In this document: positions 15,521-21,624 of the stretch, piece after piece
Layout: every line of letters starts with the position of its first letter
How positions within the stretch are numbered: position 1 is the first letter of the stretch
NCBI GenBank assembly: GCA_020850785.1
Contig: JADZDZ010000137.1
Span: forward strand, 1-21,624
Origin: Candidatus Sumerlaeota bacterium
GTDB taxonomy: Bacteria > Sumerlaeota > Sumerlaeia > SLMS01
Reading direction: 5' to 3'
DNA length: 21,624 nt
Translations under genes and position numbers: made by a program
The notes under the pieces: generated by a model
What the model was told of the DNA's origin: nothing
Databases searched by the model: none
What the model saw: the letters and a program-made list of their open reading frames with translations, nothing else

Positions 15521-17323
15521 ATGAATGGCTACAACCCGCAAAATCCCATGATCGTCCAAGGGGACATGTCGATCCTCCTTGAGACGACGGGACCACTCTA
15601 CGTCGAGGCGCGCGACGCTCTCGCGCGATTTGCGGAGCTGGAAAAAAGTCCCGACTACATTCACACCTACCGCATCACGGCGCTCAGCCTTTGGAACGCC
15701 GCCGCTGCGGGCATGAGCCCTGATGAAATCAAGCATGTGCTGACGCACTACGCGAAGTACCCTGTTCCGGAAAGCGTCATCACGTGGATGCAGGATCGCA
15801 TCTCGCGCTATGGCCGCCTGAAGCTGATCAAGGAAAACGGACGCCTGATCCTTGTCGGACCCGACAAGCCGACCATGGTGCAGATACAGAAGTACCGCAA
15901 CGTGAAGCCGCTGCTGAAGGAGCAGATCGATCCGTTGCGCTTCCTCATTGATGACAATAATCGCGGCCCGCTGAAGCAGGCGCTGATCAAGGTTGAATTC
16001 CCCGTGGAGGACCTGGCGGGCTACACCGACGGCGCGCCCCTCGACGTGGAACTTGTCGACAACATGCGCAGCGGAAGGAAGTTCGGCCTGCGTAATTATC
16101 AGTCCGATGCGGCGGAAATTTTCTACGCCGCCGGCGGAGTGAAGGGTGGCAGCGGCGTCCTTGTGCTTCCCTGCGGCGCGGGAAAGACCGTCATCGGCAT
16201 CGCATCCATGTCGCGCGTGAAGCAGCGCACGCTGATCCTGACGACGAACATCACCGCATTGCGCCAATGGAAGTCGGAGATTCTTGACAAGACCACGCTG
16301 AAGGATGAGGACGTCGGGGAATACTCCGGCGAAATCAAGGAAATCCGCCCCGTCACAATCACGACCTATCAGTTGATGACCTACCGCAAATCGAAGACGG
16401 ACGAATTCGTCCACATGGATTTGTTCAACGCGGAGAACTGGGGCCTCATCATCTACGACGAGGTGCACATGCTTCCCGCGCCCGTGTTCCGTTCCGTCGC
16501 AAACATTCAGGCACGCCGCCGCCTCGGCCTGACGGCGACGCTGGTGCGCGAGGATGGCCTTGAGGACGACGTGTTCTCGCTAATCGGCCCGAAGAAATTC
16601 GACGTGCCGTGGAAGAGCCTCGAATCGGACGGCTGGATCGCGAAGGCCAATTGCATCGAGGTACGCGTGCCGCTTCCCCAGGCCATGAAGATGGAGTACG
16701 CCACCGCCGACCAGCGCGACCAGTTCCGCATGGCGTCGGAAAATCCGTTGAAGATCGCCGTCGTGGAGCGACTCATCAAGCAACACAATGATGACAACAT
16801 CCTCATCATCGGCCAGTACATCACGCAGCTTGAAATGCTGTCCGCCGAATTCAAGGCCCCGATCATCACCGGCAAAACGCCCAACAAGGAACGCCAGGAA
16901 ATCTACGACGCGTTCAAGAAGAAGAAATACAAGGTGATCATCGTGTCCAAGGTCGCGAACTTCGCGATCGACCTTCCCGATGCGAACGTGGCGATTCAGG
17001 TAAGCGGCACCTTCGGCTCCCGTCAGGAGGAAGCCCAGCGCCTCGGCCGCGTTCTTCGCCCCAAGGGCGAGGGGATCGAAAACATCGCGCACTTCTACTC
17101 GCTGACCACGAAGGACACCAACGAGCAGGAATTCGCCAACAAACGCCAGCGCTTCCTCGCCGAGCAGGGTTACAACTACCGGATCGAATTCGAGGAGGTC
17201 TCCAAAGAAGCCGAGCAGCGCGCCGTCGAATTGTGGGAGCAGATCAACGCAATTCGCGCCGCACGCGCCGAAGAGGAAAACGACGAAGACCCCGCCGTGG
17301 TGAAGGAACTGGCCACAAAATGA
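15521..17323 (+). CDS. XPB/ERCC3-family superfamily 2 DNA helicase
   Basis: XPB-type helicases are 3'-5' DNA translocases involved in repair; eukaryotic XPB is part of TFIIH, and bacterial homologues include mycobacterial XPB. The 600-residue product starts with a Helicase_C_3-like region (MIVQGDMSILLE at 10-21 to about 113). Motif I LPCGAGKT lies at 216-223, motif II DEVH at 313-316 within IIYDEVHMLPAPVFR, and motif III GLTAT at 336-340. Directly after it comes the XPB-specific RED triplet (343-345). A C-terminal RecA lobe ends in motif VI QRLGRVLRPK (506-515). The ATG at 15521 was chosen because protein similarity begins here; no good Shine-Dalgarno precedes it, and ATG 15548 or an upstream TTG are alternatives. 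The frame is open far upstream but there it is antisense to the UDP-xylose synthase gene. The stop overlaps a short frame leading into the partner gene. Confidence 0.95.
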   Translation: MNGYNPQNPMIVQGDMSILLETTGPLYVEARDALARFAELEKSPDYIHTYRITALSLWNAAAAGMSPDEIKHVLTHYAKYPVPESVITWMQDRISRYGRLKLIKENGRLILVGPDKPTMVQIQKYRNVKPLLKEQIDPLRFLIDDNNRGPLKQALIKVEFPVEDLAGYTDGAPLDVELVDNMRSGRKFGLRNYQSDAAEIFYAAGGVKGGSGVLVLPCGAGKTVIGIASMSRVKQRTLILTTNITALRQWKSEILDKTTLKDEDVGEYSGEIKEIRPVTITTYQLMTYRKSKTDEFVHMDLFNAENWGLIIYDEVHMLPAPVFRSVANIQARRRLGLTATLVREDGLEDDVFSLIGPKKFDVPWKSLESDGWIAKANCIEVRVPLPQAMKMEYATADQRDQFRMASENPLKIAVVERLIKQHNDDNILIIGQYITQLEMLSAEFKAPIITGKTPNKERQEIYDAFKKKKYKVIIVSKVANFAIDLPDANVAIQVSGTFGSRQEEAQRLGRVLRPKGEGIENIAHFYSLTTKDTNEQEFANKRQRFLAEQGYNYRIEFEEVSKEAEQRAVELWEQINAIRAARAEEENDEDPAVVKELATK

Positions 17324-17376
17324 AGACGATGCAGTCCCCGCATGAAGAGATCGTTCGGCTGTTTATGGACACATGA
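17320..17376 (+). CDS. 18-codon bridging frame between the helicase and partner genes
   Basis: ATG at 17320 overlaps the helicase stop as ATGA. The frame encodes 18 residues (MKTMQSPHEEIVRLFMDT) and stops at TGA 17374-17376, which overlaps the ATG of the partner gene, again as ATGA. It would carry ribosomes from one gene to the next and so allow translational coupling across a gap without a clear Shine-Dalgarno for the downstream gene. The peptide itself matches nothing I know. Chance occurrence is quite possible. Confidence 0.4.
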   Translation: MKTMQSPHEEIVRLFMDT

Positions 17377-20141
17377 AATTAAAGAGCATTCTCAAGACAC
17401 TCAGCATCCCGCACCTGCGGAAGATCGAAAAGCATTGGGAGATTTCCCCCGTGGATGTCTCCCCCACACTGTCAGCGGAAGAACAGCAGGCCGCGCTGAT
17501 CAACAACCTCTACCAGCGGCTGCAGAATCGCTCGCTTTGGGAGAAGGCGACGCGCGCGTTGACGCCGCTGGAGACCAACCTCGTCAACTTCCTGGCCATC
17601 CATGGCGGCGACCTCGAAAAGAGCGAGGTTACCGAGCGCTACTTCAATGGTGATGCGCGGAAGATGGAGGAAACCGTCCGCGCCCTCGCTGATCGCGGCA
17701 TCGTCTTCTTCGACGAAGTCCCCGAAGTCAGCACACCGCTGACGCTTGTGGGAATCCCCGAACCTTTCCTTCGCTACATCGAACTGCCGTCCTTCTGGGA
17801 GGGCTACCTTGGCAACCTGCTGAAGGAACTTTCCAACAACGAACTCAATCACTTCGCGACGCAGGGCCTGCTCATCCAGCCGGAAAACGCCTGCAAGAAT
17901 TACCTCATCTGGCTCCTTCGCAAGCATCTGTTGGATCCAAAGTTTCTGCGTGGATACATGGATCGCCTTCCCGTGGGCTCGCAAGGTGTCATGCAGTTGA
18001 TGCTGGAGCGAAAAGGAGTGTGCGTTTACCGCGACCTGCTGGAACTGAACGTGCAGCGCCGCTACGATCATTCCCGCGGCGACGCGATCCAGTGGCTGCT
18101 CAACACCAGCGGCCTCCTCTTCACGGGAGTCGCCGGCGGCAACAAGTACAACAACCTCCTTATGCTTCCCCGCGATGTGTCATACATCATCCAGAATCAT
18201 TTTGAGGCCGATGAACGCACCTTCCACGAACTGGATGCGGTGACCGTTGTCGCGAAGGAAAACGCGCCGACAGTGATGATCGATAACAGCAACACGCTGC
18301 TGCGCGATCTGGTGGTGCTCTGCAACATGATCGACCGCCATCCGATGAAGGTGCTCGCCACCGGCGGCATCGGCAAGAATGACCTGAAGAAGATCATCGG
18401 GTCACTCAGCCGCTTCAAGACGGCGAAGTACGCCGAATTTCTTTCACTCTTCGCCATTGAGAGAAAATTCCTCGTCTCCACGGGCGACGCCTATCGCGTG
18501 TCGGGCTCCTTCCTGTCGTGGTTGGAGGATTCGCAGGCCGCCTACGCGGAACTTATTTCGTGGTGGTTGAAGACAACCGACTGGAACGAGGAGTTCATCG
18601 ATGGCAACACCGTGCACGTGGAGCCCACTCCTGCGGGCCTCACGTCCATCGTCGCCTTCCGCCGCACGGTGCTGGAGTGCCTGAACGAGTTGCCGCGCGA
18701 TCGCTGGTACAATTTCAGCGGCTTCCTTGAGGAGTGCCTGCCGCGCATCGAGCAGGAAATTCCCGGCCGTGGCGAACCCATCGCCTACGACAAGCACACC
18801 CGCAGCAATGAGTTGGTCGTTGAGTCCATTGTCGGCGAGTGCCTGCAGTGGCTTGGCGTGCTGGCGATCGGCGTCAAGACGGACAACGATTTTGAGTTGA
18901 TCGGCACGCGCGAAGGCGACGGCAAGCTGCTGAAGGCGCGTGGCGCCGGTCGTGGCCGTCCGCGCAAGCAGCCCGACGTTGAATTCACGTTCCGCTTCAC
19001 CGATTTGGGCCGCTACGTGTTCAATCATCATCCCGAACACTGGGCGGAAATGTTCCGGCCCCATGATGACAACGTCGTGATGCCGCTGCGCTTCGACGTG
19101 GATCAGTTCATCGTGCAGCCAACGCACGAGGTGATCGTTCCTCCCGATCTGAAGCTGCGCGCATTCTATCACCTGAACGAAATCGCAACCACGCGCTCCA
19201 TCGACGTGATGTCAATTCTGTCGATCACGAAGGACAGCGTTCGCGACGGGCTCGATGGTGGCCTTCGCTTCGAGGAAATTCTGGATTTCCTCCAGAAGGG
19301 TTCGCGCACCCCCATTCCCGATTCGCTCATGCACCTCCTCAAGGACTGCGCGCAGAAGCACGGCGAAGTGAACATGGGTTACGCCGGCGGCTACATCGTG
19401 GTGGATGATGAACCGCTTCTTGAGCAAATCCGGCAGAACAAGAAAATCTCCCCCGCCATCAAGGATGTCATCGACAACCGCATCGTGATCCTGAATGCGG
19501 ATGTGGACGTGCGGCGGCTCGCGCGCGAGTTGCAGAAGCTCGGCTTCCTGCCACGCCTTTCCAGCGAGCACGTCCACGTGAAGGACGATGACGCGTTTCA
19601 CCTGTCGCTGACACGCGAGGACATGTACACCCTCATCGCGGCGGTGCGCTACGCGTCGGAGTGCCGCGACGCCCGCGGCGTTTCCGTCACGGAGGAACGC
19701 CTCATGCCGCTGCTGGAGCGCCTCAAGCCCGACGCCCGCACCTTCCTCGCGCTCAATGATCTCGCTGATCCGCTCTACAAGACCTGGATGAAGGCGGCGG
19801 AATCCGCAGCGGAAGCGGAACTGGAAGAGGTTAAGAAAAAATACCAGTCGCAAATCACGAAGATCGTGTCCACAGCCGTTCCGCGCGCCCTTTCCAAGCA
19901 CAACTTCGATGGGCCCAATCCCGCCGAGGAGCAAAGCGACATCGAACGCATGCTGGAATTTGCCGTGGAGCACGAATTCGAAGTGGAAATCCAGTATGTG
20001 AAGAACAACCGCGAGGAGGTCAGCGAGGTCGTTGCGCCCGAAAGCATCGAGCGCGACCGCCTGCTGGGGCGTTGCCGCTCGCGCGACAACTCCTTCGCCG
20101 CGTACAAGATAGACCGCATCGTGAAATCGAAGCTGATCTAA
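17373..20141 (+). CDS. XPB-associated protein: Helicase_C_3-like domain, AT-hook and WYL-like C-terminus
   Basis: The 922-residue protein has no Walker motifs, so it is not itself a helicase. An all-helical, winged-helix-rich N-terminal half (about 1-500) resembles the non-enzymatic gene that adjoins XPB in mycobacteria. At 526-532 lies GRGRPRK, a textbook AT-hook core. Residues about 568-725 form a Helicase_C_3-like domain (FIVQPTHEVIVPPDL; SKGSRTPIP-type segment; RIVILNADVD), the same type as the N-terminus of the upstream helicase. A coiled stretch rich in Ala, Glu and Lys (about 806-825) leads to a WYL-like domain at about 856-922 (EVEIQYVKNNREEVSEVVAPESI, then YKIDRIVKSKLI). WYL domains bind ligands or nucleic acid in regulators and helicases. 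Likely role: DNA-binding or regulatory partner of XPB (inference). No clear Shine-Dalgarno precedes the ATG; coupling through the short frame is plausible. rph follows 20 bases later. Confidence 0.82.
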   Translation: MKLKSILKTLSIPHLRKIEKHWEISPVDVSPTLSAEEQQAALINNLYQRLQNRSLWEKATRALTPLETNLVNFLAIHGGDLEKSEVTERYFNGDARKMEETVRALADRGIVFFDEVPEVSTPLTLVGIPEPFLRYIELPSFWEGYLGNLLKELSNNELNHFATQGLLIQPENACKNYLIWLLRKHLLDPKFLRGYMDRLPVGSQGVMQLMLERKGVCVYRDLLELNVQRRYDHSRGDAIQWLLNTSGLLFTGVAGGNKYNNLLMLPRDVSYIIQNHFEADERTFHELDAVTVVAKENAPTVMIDNSNTLLRDLVVLCNMIDRHPMKVLATGGIGKNDLKKIIGSLSRFKTAKYAEFLSLFAIERKFLVSTGDAYRVSGSFLSWLEDSQAAYAELISWWLKTTDWNEEFIDGNTVHVEPTPAGLTSIVAFRRTVLECLNELPRDRWYNFSGFLEECLPRIEQEIPGRGEPIAYDKHTRSNELVVESIVGECLQWLGVLAIGVKTDNDFELIGTREGDGKLLKARGAGRGRPRKQPDVEFTFRFTDLGRYVFNHHPEHWAEMFRPHDDNVVMPLRFDVDQFIVQPTHEVIVPPDLKLRAFYHLNEIATTRSIDVMSILSITKDSVRDGLDGGLRFEEILDFLQKGSRTPIPDSLMHLLKDCAQKHGEVNMGYAGGYIVVDDEPLLEQIRQNKKISPAIKDVIDNRIVILNADVDVRRLARELQKLGFLPRLSSEHVHVKDDDAFHLSLTREDMYTLIAAVRYASECRDARGVSVTEERLMPLLERLKPDARTFLALNDLADPLYKTWMKAAESAAEAELEEVKKKYQSQITKIVSTAVPRALSKHNFDGPNPAEEQSDIERMLEFAVEHEFEVEIQYVKNNREEVSEVVAPESIERDRLLGRCRSRDNSFAAYKIDRIVKSKLI

Positions 20142-20161
20142 AACCCGAACGGAATCCCGAA

Positions 20162-20890
20162 ATGAGAATTGATGGCCGCAAAGCAGACGAGCTTCGCGAA
20201 GTGAAATTCACGCCAAACTTCCTGCGCTTCGCGGAAGGCAGCGTGCTGGTTGAATGGGGAAAGAACAAGATCATCTGCTCCGCCACCGTGGAGCAGCGTG
20301 TGCCGCCGTACCTTGTGGGAAGCGGCAGCGGCTGGGTGACCGCCGAGTATGCGATGCTTCCCCGCAGCGCAAAGCAGCGCATCCAGCGCGACAACGCCCG
20401 CAGCGGCGCCAACGGGCGCAGCGTGGAAATCCAGCGCCTGATTGGCCGTTCCCTTCGTTCCGTCGTGAACCTCACCGCCTTCGGCGAACGCACCATCCTG
20501 CTCGATTGCGACGTCATCGAATCCGATGGCGGCACGCGCACCGCCTCCATCACCGGCAGCTTCGTTGCGCTGGCGCTGGCGATCGAGCGTCTGCGCGAGG
20601 ATCAACAAATCGGCAGGGATGCAAAAATCCTGAAGGATTATCTGGCTGCGGTCAGCGTTGGTGTCGTGGAAGGGAAGCCCGTTCTCGACCTCAACTATCT
20701 GGAGGATTCCTCCGCCCACACGGACATGAATGTCGTGCTGACGGGGCGCGGAAACTTCGTGGAGATTCAGGGAACCGCAGAGAAGGACGCCTTCCCGCAG
20801 GAATCGTTGGACCAAATGCTGGCAATGGCACGCGGCGGCATCGCCACGTTGGTGGAAAAGCAGCGCGCCATCCTTGGGTTGTCGCTATGA
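20162..20890 (+). CDS. rph: Ribonuclease PH
   Basis: RNase PH is a phosphorolytic 3'-5' exoribonuclease that trims tRNA 3' ends and contributes to rRNA decay. The 242-residue product matches the family (about 238-240): MRIDGRKADELREVKFTPNF at the start, GSVLVEWGKNKIICSATVE, MLPRSAKQRIQRD near 62-74, GRSVEIQRLIGRSLRSVVNL with the phosphate-site arginines, the LLDCDVIESDGGTRTASITG core, and EIQGTAEKDAF near the end. The ATG at 20162 has a weak GGAA 7 bases upstream and is the canonical N-terminus. It lies 20 bases after the XPB-associated gene and overlaps the next gene by four bases, so it appears to be in the same operon. The frequent partner rdgB is not beside it. Confidence 0.97.
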   Translation: MRIDGRKADELREVKFTPNFLRFAEGSVLVEWGKNKIICSATVEQRVPPYLVGSGSGWVTAEYAMLPRSAKQRIQRDNARSGANGRSVEIQRLIGRSLRSVVNLTAFGERTILLDCDVIESDGGTRTASITGSFVALALAIERLREDQQIGRDAKILKDYLAAVSVGVVEGKPVLDLNYLEDSSAHTDMNVVLTGRGNFVEIQGTAEKDAFPQESLDQMLAMARGGIATLVEKQRAILGLSL

Positions 20891-21624
20891 TGCGGATCGC
20901 GTTTCTCGGCCTTGGCGTCATGGGCGCTTCCATGGCGGGGCATCTTCAGAAGAAGTTCCCGAACATCGTTGTGTGGAATCGCACCGCCAGCCGCTGTGAT
21001 TCGCTGAGGGATGCGGGCGCCGAGGTGGCTTCCTCCCCCGCCGCTGCCGCCGCGAAGGCCGACGTGATCTGCCTCTGCGTCTCCGACACGCCGGACGTGG
21101 AGGGTGTTGTCTTTGGCGAAGACGGCGTCTTCTCAACGATCAGGCCGGGAAGTTTGCTGGTGGATTTCTCCACGATCTCTGCGGCTGGCACGGAAAAGTT
21201 CGCGCGAAAGCTTGCGGAAAAGAATTGCTCGTGGGTTGATTCCCCCATGAGCGGCGGCGATGTGGGCGCACGAAACGCCGCGCTGACGCTGATGGTCGGC
21301 GGTGCCGAAGGGGATTTCGCGCGTGTGCTCCCGATCCTGCAAACCGTCGGCAAGAACATCACCCACATGGGGCCGGTCAGCTTCGGCCAGCGCACAAAAC
21401 TCGCCAACCAGATCGCCGCCATCGGCACGATCATCTCCATGGGCGAGGCGCTGAACTTCGCGCGTGAATCGAAAATGGACTTGGAGAAGGTGCTCGCAGT
21501 GATCAGCAGCGGCGCTGCGGGGAGTTGGTCGCTGTCAAACTACGGCCCCCGCGTGCTGCGCGGCGATTGGAAGCCGGGATTCGCAGCGGCACTGATGTCC
21601 AAGGACATGCGCCTTGTCGTGGAG
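20887..21624 (+). CDS. Beta-hydroxyacid dehydrogenase, 3-hydroxyisobutyrate dehydrogenase-like (3' end beyond window)
   Basis: The frame runs from ATG 20887, which overlaps the rph stop as ATGATG, to the right edge; 246 residues are visible of the usual 285-300. The N-terminus MMRIAFLGLGVMG has the NAD(P) Rossmann motif GLGVMG (8-13). WNRT at the end of the second strand, with an Arg, suggests NADP preference as in glyoxylate reductases (inference). The substrate motif SPMSGG (119-124) and the catalytic lysine in GQRTKLANQ (Lys171) place it in the HIBADH/GarR/GLYR family, which oxidises or reduces beta-hydroxyacids such as 3-hydroxyisobutyrate, tartronate semialdehyde, glyoxylate or succinic semialdehyde. 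The substrate cannot be chosen from sequence. A GTG or ATG three bases on (20890) could also serve as start. Confidence 0.93.
   Translation, partial: MMRIAFLGLGVMGASMAGHLQKKFPNIVVWNRTASRCDSLRDAGAEVASSPAAAAAKADVICLCVSDTPDVEGVVFGEDGVFSTIRPGSLLVDFSTISAAGTEKFARKLAEKNCSWVDSPMSGGDVGARNAALTLMVGGAEGDFARVLPILQTVGKNITHMGPVSFGQRTKLANQIAAIGTIISMGEALNFARESKMDLEKVLAVISSGAAGSWSLSNYGPRVLRGDWKPGFAAALMSKDMRLVVE

Overview
The window is ordinary-looking bacterial chromosome: GC-rich by eye with strong G/C bias at third codon positions, densely packed genes, and no sign of phage, insertion sequences, CRISPR or rRNA/tRNA genes. Nineteen well-supported protein genes are visible (two cut by the window edges, one only 55 codons long), plus one 18-codon bridging reading frame. 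The phylum cannot be fixed from this stretch. PilB/GspE, UDP-xylose synthase, a bacterial XPB helicase and a non-proteobacterial neighbourhood around rpsB-tsf-pyrH-frr fit a deep-branching or poorly sampled lineage; this is inference.

Left part (1-6199). A class I SAM-dependent methyltransferase gene, truncated by the left edge, runs leftwards and diverges from metK (SAM synthetase). metK ends in a strong hairpin terminator. A four-helix membrane protein of unknown function follows. After a bidirectional terminator, a 55-residue Pmp3/YqaE proteolipid gene diverges from lysC (aspartokinase). lysC starts at TTG and has an unusual insertion in its nucleotide-binding signature. Next come a small protein with a C-terminal hydrophobic helix and, overlapping it by four bases, a GMC-type flavin oxidoreductase. 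SAM synthesis and aspartokinase both belong to the aspartate-methionine-SAM area of metabolism.

Middle part (6251-11649). rsgA (ribosome-assembly GTPase) runs leftwards and diverges from an M29 metallo-aminopeptidase. The classic translation operon rpsB-tsf-pyrH-frr (ribosomal protein S2, EF-Ts, UMP kinase, ribosome recycling factor) then runs leftwards and ends at a terminator shared with the aminopeptidase.

Right part (12053-21624). A solitary PilB/GspE-type secretion or pilus ATPase is followed, convergently, by a UDP-glucuronate decarboxylase. To the right lies a rightward cluster: an XPB-family DNA helicase, an 18-codon frame that overlaps both neighbours by ATGA, a 922-residue partner with an AT-hook, a Helicase_C_3-like domain and a WYL-like C-terminus, then rph (RNase PH), then a beta-hydroxyacid dehydrogenase running off the right edge. 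The XPB helicase with its large DNA-binding-type partner is the most interesting module here. A related pair is known from mycobacteria, but its biochemical role is, as far as I know, unsettled.
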